NCBI GenBank assembly: GCA_003508835.1
Contig: PUFA01000003.1
Location: forward strand, 9,649,501-9,713,500
Reading direction: 5' to 3'
Origin: Eonycteris spelaea
Lineage: Eukaryota > Chordata > Mammalia > Chiroptera > Pteropodidae
Length of the DNA stretch: 64,000 nt
The translations under genes and the position numbers were made by a program. Each line of letters begins with the position of its first letter. Position 1 is the stretch's first letter. The notes below the pieces were generated by a model that saw only the letters and a list, made by a program, of their open reading frames with translations, was not told where the DNA came from and did no database searches. This document shows, piece by piece, positions 33,601 to 40,989 of the stretch.

Positions 33601-34584
33601 CAACTAAAAGAATTACGTTAAAATTGAGCCATAAGTAAAAAAGCAAAATAAATCTTAGATTTCAAAGGAACCCTAGAAATAAAATCCAGGACTTTGTTTT
33701 ATACCCGTAAATGTCAAAGCCCAGAATGGAAATTAATTGCCCATGGTCACAGAGCATGTGTGTTAATTAACATTTCACATTTCCTTATAGGTGCATATAA
33801 CAATGATTAACGAAATTCCCACGCAGTTGCTTGGGAGTCCTTAACCTAACCAGGGTGCTGTATCAGATTCATTAGTGTGAGTCATGTGTCCTCTCCTTTT
33901 TAAATTATCCTAAAAATCAACATGCCAGTATTAAGCCTAGAATGTAAACAAGTAGACAGTAAGATCTATAGCTGTCTATCAGCCAGTTATTAAGCTTTAT
34001 AAATCTTATGATTGCTTATGACAGAATTAACTTGAACAGCTTTTTCATAGGGAAATTAAGCAATTTTGAAATAGCCTTTTGAAAATAGGTTGAGGATTCT
34101 AAATTAGGAACTGCTAATCCGATATTTTTAGGAAACTGAAGCATAAAAATAAAATTTCTCAGAGTTACAGAGCTTATGGCAGAATTGGAATTTAGGTCAT
34201 CTTACTGCTCGTCCAGTATAGCCCACTGTATCCCAGTGCCTTTCTCCCTCACACGTGCTGTCTTTACATAGGTGCCTTCTTTCCATTGTTGTTTAATTTA
34301 CATTACAAAACAACAGAACAAAAATCCTTTTCTGCAGAGGAATTTAATGTGCACCGAAAAGGATGGTTGTGTTTCTGATCTGATTTAGTTTTGTTTTCCA
34401 CTCTCATGTTAAGACTTTTTTTTTCTGTCCTTTTCAGAAATTAACCCTGCAGCATGTGAACAGTAACCAGTGCCTGGACAAAGCCACAGAAGAGGACAGC
34501 CAGGTGCCCAGCATTAGAGACTGCAATGGAAGCCGCTCCCAGCAGTGGCTTCTTCGAAACGTCACCCTTCCAGAAATATTCTGA
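6434..34584 (+). CDS. GALNT1: GALNT1, polypeptide N-acetylgalactosaminyltransferase 1 (3' nine coding exons, span)
   Basis: The enzyme starts mucin-type O-glycosylation in the Golgi. It transfers GalNAc from UDP-GalNAc to Ser/Thr of proteins and needs Mn2+. The exon translations match the vertebrate GALNT1 protein almost residue for residue, and the exon series ends in TGA at 34,582. Exons: 6434-6601, 11893-12101, 12717-12887, 14543-14660, 16077-16255, 17149-17288, 28171-28269, 28736-28870, 34438-34584. They cover human residues about 105-559 of 559. The catalytic GT-A domain carries the metal-binding Asp-X-His (D209, H211) and H344. The lectin domain carries three CLD-type repeats. The cytoplasmic tail, membrane anchor and stem are upstream of the window. 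Three exons carry net indels (+1, +1, -2) that break the literal frame. All introns begin with GT and end with AG. GALNT13 is the closest paralogue, but the lectin-domain wording and the NVTLPEIF C-terminus fit GALNT1. Confidence 0.96.
8735..9150 (+). mobile_element. LINE2 (L2) 3' fragment
   Basis: The typical L2 3' order is readable: 'ctgatcatgtcactcttctg', 'cctgcatgacccagcttctg', 'agagaggccttccttgacct', and a terminal 'aatgaatgaatgaaagaatg' repeat. It is diverged and non-coding. Confidence 0.8.
9285..9400 (-). repeat. MIR SINE fragment
   Basis: The reverse-complement MIR core 'ttattgatgaggaaaatgag' is preceded by 'gtaggtgctataattatccc'. It is partial. Confidence 0.6.
10355..10555 (+). repeat. 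MIR SINE
   Basis: 'tcaagtcacgcagacctgag' with 'gagctgtgtcaccttgatca' and 'gggcctgccattgtgctaaa' follow the MIR consensus order. It is diverged. Confidence 0.7.
11893..12101 (+). CDS. GALNT1: GALNT1 exon, residues 161-230 with Asp-X-His motif (with +1 frameshift)
   Basis: The acceptor is 'tttttcag' and the donor is 'gtaatt'. The exon encodes the middle of the catalytic domain. The GTGATCACC context leads to the conserved TFLDAHCE motif, whose GAT-GCT-CAC codons at 12,036-12,044 encode the Mn2+-binding Asp209-Ala-His211. Its length is 209 bases, where the family predicts 208. The extra T sits at 12,067-12,068, directly after Gly-Trp and before the Glu-Pro-Leu-Leu codons. Read literally, the frame ends at TGA 12,096-12,098. 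Everything before the extra base is in frame. Confidence 0.95.
12102..12716 (+). other. GALNT1: GALNT1 intron
   Basis: A short intron with a CA-rich microsatellite at about 12,341-12,373. I recognise nothing else. Confidence 0.85.
12717..12887 (+). CDS. GALNT1: GALNT1 exon, residues 230-287
   Basis: The acceptor is 'ttttag' and the donor is 'gtaatt'. It is 171 bases long, exactly as expected, and open throughout. It encodes the [17 protein letters not shown] segment and the [14 protein letters not shown] loop of the catalytic domain. No substitution disturbs a conserved position that I can identify. Confidence 0.96.
12888..14542 (+). other. GALNT1: GALNT1 intron
   Basis: The only repeat seen is a diverged DNA-transposon-like piece at about 13,750-13,900. 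The rest is AT-rich with no recognised content. Confidence 0.8.
13750..13900 (+). repeat. Possible hAT-type nonautonomous DNA transposon fragment
   Basis: 'aaccaggggttcctaaacat' followed by 'gaaaaatctgataaaagcta' resembles a common mammalian hAT-derived repeat. I cannot name the family with certainty, and the copy is diverged. Confidence 0.4.
14543..14660 (+). CDS. GALNT1: GALNT1 exon, residues 287-326 (Gal/GalNAc-T motif)
   Basis: The acceptor is 'tttcag' and the donor is 'gtaagt'. It is 118 bases long, as expected, and open. It encodes the [14 protein letters not shown] segment and the [13 protein letters not shown] part of the Gal/GalNAc-transferase motif that shapes the UDP-GalNAc site. 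Confidence 0.96.
14661..16076 (+). other. GALNT1: GALNT1 intron
   Basis: AT-rich sequence. I recognise no repeat family, RNA gene or coding segment. Confidence 0.8.
16077..16255 (+). CDS. GALNT1: GALNT1 exon, residues 327-387 (with net -2 frameshift)
   Basis: The acceptor is 'tttcag' and the donor is 'gttagc', a GT donor with a weak +3 position. The first two thirds encode [20 protein letters not shown], which contains the third metal ligand His344, and then the [11 protein letters not shown] loop. Its length is 179 bases, where 181 are expected. Two bases are missing between 16,194 and 16,200, in the codons for the Asn-Asn-Arg-Arg stretch. They appear to be one A and one G at separate places. 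Read literally, a TGA follows at 16,221-16,223. After the gap the sequence again encodes the conserved [11 protein letters not shown] segment in the shifted frame. Confidence 0.94.
16256..17148 (+). other. GALNT1: GALNT1 intron
   Basis: It contains a T-rich tract with 'ttttgtttgttttt' units at about 16,522-16,563. I recognise nothing else. Confidence 0.8.
17149..17288 (+). CDS. GALNT1: GALNT1 exon, residues 387-433 (catalytic-lectin linker)
   Basis: The acceptor is 'taacag' and the donor is 'gtaaaa'. It is 140 bases long, as expected, and open. It encodes [19 protein letters not shown] and the [18 protein letters not shown] linker into the lectin domain. Ile-Ala-Ser-Arg-Leu replaces human Ile-Ser-Ser-Arg-Val, a mild difference. 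A run of 14 A follows the donor from 17,291. Confidence 0.95.
18162..18600 (-). mobile_element. MLT1-type MaLR (ERVL-MaLR) LTR, antisense
   Basis: The + strand carries the reverse-complement landmarks of an MLT1 LTR. They are 'gtggcttaaacaacaggaat', 'tcatgttggattaggctcca', 'cccaaatgacctcattttaa' and 'agaccctgtctccaaataac'. It looks like a solo LTR, old and diverged. Confidence 0.85.
19725..21060 (+). repeat. Ancient mammal-wide repeat, L2-like
   Basis: Several landmarks appear in the order found in a common ancient mammalian repeat: 'agtactgttttaagtactgg', 'aaggaagtgaatgagcaagc', 'ccatggtaaagacgttgggt', and later 'tgagaattggtcattggatt'. I am confident that it is an old interspersed repeat and less confident of the family name. 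Confidence 0.55.
22505..22735 (-). repeat. MIR SINE, antisense
   Basis: It shows a reverse-complement MIR along most of its length. 'tgagtgctttacaaatatca' is followed by 'gttatccccacttcatagaa' and 'gaacgcaggcagtctggctt'. Confidence 0.8.
23060..23200 (-). repeat. MIR SINE fragment, antisense
   Basis: 'gcattatccctgtcttacag' with 'atgagaaaatgaggttccca' is the reverse-complement MIR core. More of the same element may resume near 23,520-23,570 ('ggcccaggtctgcatgtccc'). Confidence 0.55.
24041..24256 (-). mobile_element. MER5A hAT-Charlie nonautonomous DNA transposon
   Basis: Landmarks of the MER5A reverse complement are 'tagtagccactagacacatg', 'tggctagtggctaccatatt' and the terminal 'ttctgttggacagtgctg'. 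Both ends are present, so the copy is close to full length. Confidence 0.85.
26400..26457 (-). pseudogene. 3'-truncated U6 snRNA retrocopy with poly(A) tail
   Basis: On the minus strand, 26,450 down to 26,425 reads as the first 26 nt of U6 snRNA (gtgctcgctttggcagcaca, then tatact). There is one C-to-T change at a CpG. It runs directly into 14 A (the T-run 26,411-26,424 on the + strand). The copy is flanked by the short direct repeat 'actataaaa' at 26,400-26,408 and 26,449-26,457. The second copy overlaps the U6 5' end by up to two bases. This fits an L1-mobilised insertion of a U6 RNA cut at its internal A-run (nt 27-30). It lacks most of U6 and cannot function. Confidence 0.85.
26461..26720 (-). 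mobile_element. L1 3' end of a type common in bats, antisense
   Basis: The sequence starts with a T-run on the + strand and continues 'attcatcggggtgatattaa', 'gtaggtttcaagtgtacact' and 'ctaaactgttgtctttgtct'. I recall this as the reverse complement of a 3' segment that is very abundant in bat genomes. It lies directly next to the U6 copy, so two A-tails sit about 35 bp apart. Confidence 0.55.
28171..28269 (+). CDS. GALNT1: GALNT1 exon, residues 434-466 (lectin repeat alpha)
   Basis: The acceptor is 'tctcatag' and the donor is 'gtgagt'. It is 99 bases long, phase 0 at both ends and open. It encodes the first ricin-B-type repeat with the CLD motif ([17 protein letters not shown]) and a GNQ end. 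This domain binds GalNAc on partly glycosylated substrates and directs follow-up glycosylation. Confidence 0.96.
28270..28735 (+). other. GALNT1: GALNT1 intron
   Basis: It contains segment A (28,476-28,695), whose near-copy B lies downstream at 29,790-30,008. I see no interspersed repeat family. Confidence 0.8.
28476..28695 (+). repeat. Local duplication, copy A
   Basis: Copy A pairs with copy B (29,790-30,008) in direct orientation. By eye the pair differs by about a dozen substitutions and two small indels over 220 bp. Copy A lies just upstream of the exon at 28,736 and stops 40 bp before it. Confidence 0.9.
28736..28870 (+). CDS. GALNT1: GALNT1 exon, residues 467-511 (lectin repeat beta)
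   Basis: The acceptor is 'ttttcag' and the donor is 'gtaagc'. It is 135 bases long, phase 0 and open. It encodes [20 protein letters not shown] with the second CLD motif, then the GNQLWEYDP end. The last codon is ATG (Met) where human has Val. Confidence 0.96.
29790..30008 (+). repeat. Local duplication, copy B
   Basis: Direct near-copy of A, about 1.1 kb away across the exon at 28,736-28,870. It ends at the point where segment C1 begins. Confidence 0.9.
30009..30135 (+). repeat. Local inverted duplication, copy C1
   Basis: Its reverse complement matches C2 (31,985-32,122). Shared runs include 'aagcttgattaaggc', 'actggacaaacaggtgac' and 'ataattatcattgcataaag'. C1 lacks about 12 bases that C2 has. 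It abuts copy B directly. Confidence 0.88.
30290..30620 (+). mobile_element. LINE2 (L2) 3' fragment
   Basis: L2 3' landmarks include 'cccattcttcagggcccagt', 'atcacttccatgaatcccag' and 'gatggcagggaccatgtttt'. It is diverged and non-coding. Confidence 0.7.
30686..30806 (-). mobile_element. MER20-like hAT DNA transposon fragment
   Basis: The reverse-complement MER20 order is visible: 'ccagggttttccatggtact', 'gtgtactgcaggatgtagaa', 'gccagtggcatcccacagtc', 'ataacaaccaaaatatt'. The far end is missing. Confidence 0.65.
31663..31764 (+). repeat. Local duplication, copy D1 (MIR-containing)
   Basis: Direct near-copy of D2 (33,654-33,759). Shared text includes 'cttagatttcaaaggaa', 'aaaatccaggac' and 'ggaaattaattgccca'. 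The right part is MIR-derived (antisense) and continues beyond D1 to about 31,830. Confidence 0.8.
31985..32122 (-). repeat. Local inverted duplication, copy C2
   Basis: Inverted partner of C1 at 30,009-30,135, about 1.9 kb away. It is longer than C1 by a 12-base internal segment. Confidence 0.88.
32598..32732 (-). repeat. MIR SINE fragment, antisense
   Basis: 'ctgtacattatccttaatct', 'ttgtccccattttaaaaatg' and 'actcagagaggtttttgctc' are reverse-complement MIR. It ends where the DNA transposon begins. Confidence 0.65.
32734..33300 (+). mobile_element. Nonautonomous TIR DNA transposon
   Basis: The 5' end 'cagtcatgtactgcgtg' is preceded by TA. Internal landmarks are 'gcccataaggttataatgga', 'aaaaattcctattgcctagt' and 'tagcctaggtgtgtagtagg'. 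The 3' end '...gttaagcagtacag' is a diverged inverted match to the start. I recognise a mammalian class II element, probably Tigger/pogo-like given the TA. I am unsure of the family name. The internal part is deleted compared with the long version I remember. Confidence 0.65.
33654..33759 (+). repeat. Local duplication, copy D2
   Basis: Direct near-copy of D1, about 1.9 kb downstream. Similarity stops abruptly after 'agagcatgt' at 33,759, inside the MIR-derived part, which argues for a copied segment rather than two independent MIR insertions. Confidence 0.8.
34110..34235 (-). repeat. MIR SINE fragment, antisense
   Basis: 'ttttaggaaactgaagcata' and 'tcagagttacagagcttatg' are reverse-complement MIR core, strongly diverged. 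Confidence 0.5.
34438..34584 (+). CDS. GALNT1: GALNT1 last coding exon, residues 512-559 (lectin repeat gamma, stop)
   Basis: The acceptor is 'ttttcag'. The coding part is 147 bases including TGA at 34,582-34,584. It encodes the third CLD repeat ([17 protein letters not shown]), the QQW motif ([10 protein letters not shown]) and the C-terminal NVTLPEIF, whose Asn-Val-Thr is a potential N-glycosylation site. It is fully open and ends at the human stop position. Confidence 0.97.
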   Translation, partial: KLTLQHVNSNQCLDKATEEDSQVPSIRDCNGSRSQQWLLRNVTLPEIF

Positions 34585-35573
34585 GACCAAATTTACAGAA
34601 AAAGAAAAAAATAAGGATTGACTGGGCTACCTCAGCATACATTTCTGCCACATTCTTACGTAGCAAAAAATGGAAAAGTGCTTCCCTCCTCCAGGATGTA
34701 AGGTTTCTCAGCCATTAAAACAGACTCCTCTGGCTTCTCACTAGCTGTGAACCAGCCTTCCTGTCTAAGGACGTGCAGCTACCTGCAGTGAGACTGCACA
34801 TTGATGTTTACAAGATTGAAAGAGGCTTTCGTCCAGAAACATTGTAAAGAATATTCACACAACGAAACAATCAACAAAGTGTGCTTTCTAGGAAGCTGCG
34901 CCTTGTAGGGTCACTTGCACATCAGTAATTTCTGCTGAGCGTGCTGTGCTGCCGTAATGAAGAGATTTCCAGGATTTTTTTTTTTGATTAGAACTGGTAG
35001 CCAGTATATTAAATATTGTTATAAAGATATATGAAAAGGACTGGAACCAGATTCAGAATCATGAAAACATTTTTACAACAATTAAAAAAAAACTATTAAA
35101 CAGGGTTTAAAGGAAATTAAAACAGAACTATGAGAAGTACAATTTGTTATAGTATATAGTATCAAATTTCTATATAGATTTTATACCTCAGTGGGGAAAA
35201 ACAACTGATTCCAATGACATTCATTTTGTTTTCATCTGTGATAGTCATGGATGCTTTTTTATTTCTCCTTGGGGTGCTGAAATCGAGCTGGAAAAGAAAA
35301 TGGCTCTTTGAACGTAGTTTTAATTGCTTTCTACAGTTTTTAAAATTTGGTTTGTGGGCTGTTGAAATTGTAATTTTTAATTGCTTTCCAAAAATGGAGA
35401 TTTAAAAAAATGTTTTATGAACAAGTTAGATATTTCAGTTGCTCTTGGGTCAGCTGGCTTAGACTTTCACACACACACAGATTTCTTATTAGATTTTCAA
35501 CTTAACTCGATTCAACTGATTATGCTTAATACCCAAGATTCATACTACTGTACTACAGATTTGTTTTCACAGC

Positions 35574-35779
35574 AATAAATCTTCAGTTTTTGTTTATAAT
35601 TCCACTCAACAAAGGCCTGCAGAAGTGATTTATTATTTGGGTATTTGGAGATGATACATTTGATGGTTTTTTTGAAAACTGTTTTCACTCCATACTCAGA
35701 TGTGCTTCATTGTCAAGTGCATATTTAGATTAGGTTCTTGAATTGTAATGTTGATCTGCTGCTTTTTTAAAAAAATAAA
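35574..35779 (+). promoter_or_regulatory. GALNT1: Proximal candidate polyadenylation signals (35,574 and 35,774)
   Basis: AATAAA occurs at 35,574-35,579 and 35,774-35,779. They could yield shorter 3' UTR isoforms. The evidence is only the hexamer and the position in the 3' UTR. Confidence 0.4.
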
Positions 35780-36363
35780 ATTTGACTGAAAATGTTTAAT
35801 TGGCATTTTTTAATGAGTTAGCCAAAGAAGTGCAGCTATTATTCCATATTATTAATCCTGCATTTCTTCCCTAAATTTAACTTAGGTTTAATCAGTTTTC
35901 TTTGATTTATAACACTGCAAAATAACCTGAGTATCAATTTAAGATTAAATAGTAATTAAGTTTTAATCTCACATACAGAAAATCTTGTTCTGACATTTTT
36001 CCTGATATATAAAGTAACTCATTGGCAAAAGTGCATATATTTTTCTTCCTATTTGTAAGATATTTAAATGATATTCTTTAATTATCAAAGACTCTCACTG
36101 CAGGCAGTGCTGTTTCTTGTGCCTAAGAATGTTTCTGAAAGTTGCATCACTAATGATACTTGCCAGGTTGAGTGCATAGAAAGTTCTTAAATCATATTCA
36201 TATTAATCAATATCAAGCACATGTGGATACATTAGGGTGAGGATATAGTACAGAATGCAGAAATTTTGTCCCCAGGAAATTTGAAATGAAGGAGGTGGTG
36301 GTTGGTATTTTTTTCCTGCTCCATGAGCTGTGTTAACTCTATCTTCAGTAGACCTAATGCTTG

Positions 36364-36389
36364 AATAAACCAGATGTCTAATCAATAAA
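36364..36389 (+). promoter_or_regulatory. GALNT1: Distal candidate polyadenylation signals (36,364 and 36,384)
   Basis: Two AATAAA hexamers lie 20 bases apart and are followed by 'aggtttttgtactc' and 'ttggtgttactcc', which are plausible downstream elements. They are the likely main end of the transcript. Confidence 0.5.
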
Positions 36390-36410
36390 TTATTTTCATG
36401 CTCAGAATTT

Positions 36411-37263
36411 CAGGTTTTTGTACTCTAGCATAGCTTGGTGTTACTCCTTAATGTAAGAGAGCTTAATAGCAATGTGAGTTAACGTTTTGTTTTTTAAGAA
36501 GGGGATGTGAGTGATTTAATTCCTGGGTACTTTTAGAATCTGATAGATAATCCCATGGCCTTTATTTTTTTAATTAAAGAATTCCTAAAACTTTGAAAAT
36601 ATAAAATATTCCTTAATAGTTGTGCCTTACATTGGTGTTATTTGAAGTTAAAATGGGTCCCTCCCCGTTTATTACAGCCATTTCCAGATTAGGCAGTATG
36701 CTAATCACTCTATTGTAAATGAGACTGGGAAGAAAAAAATGAATGAAAAAGCAAAGGATGAAAAGATGGGACTATTATTTAACCAGTGAAGAATTCAAAA
36801 ATGTGATAGTTAAGGATAATTTGATTTCACACATCTATCCACCCTGCTCCAATCCCAATCTGTTTTAATATGTCTTTCTGTTCTAATTGGCATTCTTGAA
36901 ATACAGTACTTTGTTCACCATTCTGCAAATAAAGGACAACACGTAGGCCATGTCCTCATTTCCCTGTTCTACATTCAGCTGAAAGACAGTGGTTCCTATG
37001 TCAAGTTCTGGTGCTCTTCGCATCTTCTAAGAAATATTCCAAGAGCAAATTTAACTCCAGAAATACGTGTTCTTCAAAGGAGAAAGAAACTGAGAAGGTA
37101 GTGTTCCTGAGGTGATAACTGTGAGAGGAGTTATATGAAGAGTCAATCATTTTTTACTCTGGAAAATTAGATGTATTTTCAATTATATGACACTGCTTCC
37201 ATTCTCTGAGTTCTTGAAGATTACCAAGTGTTTGCTTCATAAATCTACAAGAACTAGTAATTT
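36411..37263. other. Intergenic, no recognised content
   Basis: AT-rich sequence after the inferred GALNT1 end. I see no repeat family, RNA gene or coding segment. Confidence 0.6.
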
Positions 37264-38866
37264 TGCAGGATATGAAACAAAACTCAAGTTGTCGATGTAC
37301 TAGCAAAAACCATTAAAAATAAATTTTAAAATATTTATAATAGCATCAAATGTGTTGGAAGAAAGCTAACCAAAGATGTGCAAGACTTCTACCCTCAAAA
37401 CTACAAAATGTTGCTGAGAGAAACTAGAGAACACTGCAATAAATATGTTCATGGATGGACAGACTGCATGATGTTAATACGATCTCAGGTTTGCACAAAT
37501 TAATATTCAGTGAAATCAAAATCCTATGAGGCTACCTTGTATAAATTGGCAAATTAATATGGAAGTGCAATAGACCTAGAATAGTCAAGATAATCTTGAA
37601 GGAAAACAAGTTGGAAGACTTACATTATTCAATTTCATGACTTGCTTTAAAACTATCCTGATGAAGAGTGTGGTACTAGAGTTAAGACACACAAATAGAT
37701 CAATGAATGGAGTAGATACAGACCCACACATATATATGGTCACTGGCTTTTCAATGAAAACACCAAGCAATTCAATAGGGAAAGGAAAATTTTCCAGTTG
37801 GAGCTGGAGTAACTGGATATCTGTGAGAAAAAAACCTGAACATTGATGCTTTCACACAATGCACACTTTAATCAAAATGGATCACAGACCCAGATGTGAA
37901 GGGCAAAACAATAAAGCTAGAAGAAAATATCTTCATGACTCTTGGGACAGGCAAAGATATCTTTAGGACACAAAAGGTATTAACCATAAAAGAAAAAAAT
38001 GATAGATTTTATCAGTATTAAACCTTTCTCATCAAAAAAGATAAAGTGAAAAGGCAAGACACAGCCAAGAAAATATTTGCAATACGTGTAGCTGACAAAA
38101 GTACTCATGCAGAAAAACAAAAAAACTTAAAAGCCATTGCGAAAGAACACAATATAAAAATAAATTACTTGAAAACACATTTAGAAACTATCCCAATGCT
38201 TAACTGGCATTGGAAAAGGTTCTCAAAATCAACCATCAAGAAAAGCAAAATGAAACCATGAAGAAATACCACTGAAAACCTGATGAATGGTGAGAACATG
38301 GAGCAACTGGTAGACGTGTACATTGGTATCATCACCTGGGAACAGCTCGCCAGTTTCTAATAAAAGTAAATATATGCCTACCCTGTGACTCCGTGATTCT
38401 GCTTCTAAAGATAGAATGAAGAGAAATGAGTGCATGTGCCCACAATAAGATTTGTGCAAGAATTTTCATAGCAGCTTTATAATAACCTGAAACTGGAAAC
38501 TACTCAAATATCTGCCGAGTTAATAGATAATCAAATAATGGTATATTTATACATTGGAATACTAGTAGGCAATTTAAAAAATGAATTGCTCATAATACAA
38601 GAGGGTTAAGTCTAAAAAATATGTTGAACAAGGTAAGCTAGACACATTACATTTATATCAAGCTCAAAAGCAAAGATCCAGGGTGATTACCTCTGGGTGA
38701 GTATAGACTGGAAAGGAGCATGAGAGAACATCTCAAATGATGGAAGTAGTCTATAAATTGCTTTAGATAATGATAACTTGCACATATTTTATTTTTAAAT
38801 TTATTGAGCCATGTATTTAGGATATGTACTTTTTATTGTATGTAAATTACACCTCAATAAAATGCC
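37264..38866 (+). mobile_element. L1 LINE 3' fragment (ORF2 C-terminus to 3' end)
   Basis: The L1 order runs from 'ttgcaggatatgaaacaaaa' through 'gcaagacttctaccctcaaa' to 'aatggtatatttatacattg'. The terminal 'gtaaattacacctcaataaa' is typical of an old L1. All frames are broken. Confidence 0.85.
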
Positions 38867-39708
38867 AGGGAAAAATGAGGAAGATACCTACCCTTTTGGC
38901 ATCAAGGTTTTCTAGAAAGTCCACTGCTACAAAACACTCAAAGGCTGAATAAATTGCAACAACATACTTCTAAGCAGGACACTGAGTTCACAAGAAAATA
39001 TTGAAAATCCGTAGAGTCCAGGAAAAAATCGGGGAGAGAAGGAAGGATATATAAACTAAAGCCACAAAAGTAACTATTAAATATGAAAGTCCTTCCTCCC
39101 ATATGAATAAAATATAAAAACCAGAGTTGGGGAATGGAAGCTTAGGCTTTGGGCCTGAACAAAGTTGGAGACTTAAAGATCCCTGCATAAAGTCGGGATA
39201 TTCAGAGGAGTTAGACCTACAAGGAAAAGGGTGGATAAGAAAGTCTTCCACCTTGTAAGGGAAACCAAGGGTAATTTGACTAACTCTGCCCCTCTTCCAG
39301 GTAGTAAATGGTGATGAGGATGATGCCATCCCGTAACCAGAGACCTGATTTCACCATAGATCAAGGGTTTAAAGCCACAGTTTATGAAGTCTACAGATCA
39401 AGAAAAAGTCTAGATTTATGGCACTTGGAAATAATCAGAATGCATGTATTTTGGGGGACCGTAGGGACATAAAAAAGCAAGCCCCTACACTCCCACAAAT
39501 TATAAAATCACTATCAAAAAAGAACCGAGCCCCCAATGTGAATGTTAACAAATTCTGGCAAAGTGAGAGTAGCTTGTGTCAGACTAAACCTCCTGTCAAA
39601 AAGTTAATAACCCTGGAAAACAATTATTTTAAGTATATTTGAAGGTCTGGATAAGGAACAAAAGTCAGAAAATAGGGGATTTTAACCCTTGTTAAAAAGG
39701 ACCTTCAG
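38867..39708. other. Intergenic, no recognised content
   Basis: Between an L1 end and the RPS8 retrocopy. A 113-residue minus-strand ORF (38,988-39,329) has no recognisable domain, and I treat it as chance. Confidence 0.55.
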
Positions 39709-40390
39709 CTCTTTCCAGCCAGTGCCGAGCCATGGGCATGTCTCAGGACAACTGGCACAGGCACTGCAAGACCAGGGGCAAAAGAAAGCTCTACCACAAG
39801 AAGCGAAAATATGAGCTGGGACGTCCCACTGCCACCGCTAAGACTGGCCCCTGCCGCATACACAGTCCGGGTTCGCAGAGGCAACAAGAAGTACCGCGCC
39901 TTGGAGCTTGACGTGGGGAACTTCTCCTGGGGCTCCGAGTGTTGTACGCACAAAACAAGGATTATCAGTGTTGTCTACAAGGCATCCAACAACGAACTGG
40001 TCCGCACCAAGACCCTATTAAAGAACTGCATTGTGCTCCTTGACAGCACACTGTACTGACGGTGGTATGAATCCCACCACGTACTGTCCCTGGGCCGCAA
40101 GAAGGGGGCCACGCTGACTCCGAGGAGGAAGAGATTTTAAACAAAGAAAATTCAGAAGAAATACGATGAAAGGAGAAAGGATGCCCAAATCAGCAGTCTT
40201 CTAGAGGAGCGGTTCCAGCGGGGCACCCTGCTTGCATGCATCACTTCAAGACCAGGCGAATGTGGCTGAGCAGATGGCTGTGTGCTAGAGGGCAAGGAGC
40301 TGGAGTTCCTTCTGAGGAAAATCAAGGCCTGGAAAGGCAAATAAATCTTCCCCGCCTTAGCTACTGTGATAAAGGTGTTTATTGTTTTGG
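39709..40390 (+). pseudogene. RPS8P: RPS8 processed pseudogene
   Basis: An intronless copy of the ribosomal protein S8 mRNA. It starts in the pyrimidine-tract 5' UTR (ctctttccagccagtgccg), has ATG at 39,732 and the normal stop at 40,342-40,344, and ends in the short 3' UTR (taaaggtgtttattgtttt). Recognisable pieces are [29 protein letters not shown] and NNELVRTKT. It is dead. About two bases are lost near 39,859, shifting the frame. An Arg codon has become TGA at 40,057-40,059, and roughly 12 bases are missing near 40,140. No clear A-tail remains. Confidence 0.95.
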
Positions 40391-40989
40391 GGGCGGGGAG
40401 GGGAAGAGCTTCACTGGGTAAGATGGTACATATATAGCGCTGTTCCCCAAAGAGCACCCTCAGTGCACACAGCACACTAGAGGTAGTGTTCATACAGGGA
40501 GTGACTGTCGCAGGTTGAGGAGTCAGAAATATTACTAAGAAGCACACAGAGTAGGTGGAAATTGAAGAAGGAAATCCCAAACAGGAGGGCGTCAAAGAGG
40601 AGTCTCTAAATCTGCATACACGAACTTTCCTCGAACCCTTGGCTTTTTGACCAAGTGTGCAGAAGATGAGACTCCAAGAAGCTCAGGGGAAAACAACCGG
40701 AAGGCAGAAGGATCAGGGCAGAGATCTGAGCAGTTGCCCGGTACTAGAAAGAGTTCTGAGTTTACATTCTCCAGATTTGGAGGGGCTTGATAAATACTTC
40801 AGACTTTATGTTGAAACCCAAGAGGGCCATGTGTAGGAATAAATCCATTTCTTAAAGATTTAGGGCTATTTTTAGGGACAATGACTAAACAGGAAATGAT
40901 CAGACTTACAAAGAATAAAACCAAGTCTCTAACATCAAGTTGATCTGCTAATACTTTAACTGCCTTCTTGGATAAAAGCATTCTTCTGA
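40391..40989. other. Intergenic, no recognised content
   Basis: It begins with a G-rich 'gggggcggggaggggaag' stretch after the RPS8 copy. The 147-residue minus-strand ORF at 40,152-40,595 overlaps the pseudogene and is not credible. Confidence 0.5.

Larger units (their letters stand above)
28871..34437 (+). other. GALNT1: Last GALNT1 intron, with local duplications
   Basis: Recognised content: duplicated segments B, C1, C2, D1 and D2, an L2 fragment (30,290-30,620), a MER20 fragment (30,686-30,806), MIR fragments (31,725-31,830, 32,598-32,732 and 34,110-34,235) and a TIR DNA transposon (32,734-33,300). 28,871-29,789, 30,810-31,370 and 33,765-34,105 hold nothing recognised. A stretch at 31,378-31,610 looks repeat-like (perhaps LTR-derived), but I cannot place it. 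Confidence 0.8.
34585..36410 (+). other. GALNT1: GALNT1 3' UTR (3' limit inferred)
   Basis: AT-rich sequence follows the stop codon without recognisable repeats, apart from a short CA tract near 35,470. Candidate poly(A) signals AATAAA lie at 35,574, 35,774, 36,364 and 36,384. The last two have T/GT-rich sequence shortly downstream and would give a 3' UTR of about 1.8 kb. Which signals are used cannot be decided here. Confidence 0.75.

Noticed and set aside
6434..34584. GALNT1 as a genuine pseudogene
   Set aside because: Three frameshifts exist, but all splice sites, six whole exons and the catalytic residues are intact and near identical to human. Sequencing or assembly error is the simpler reading, although it is not proven.
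40152..40595. 147-codon minus-strand ORF
   Set aside because: It is antisense to the RPS8 processed pseudogene and its 3' flank.
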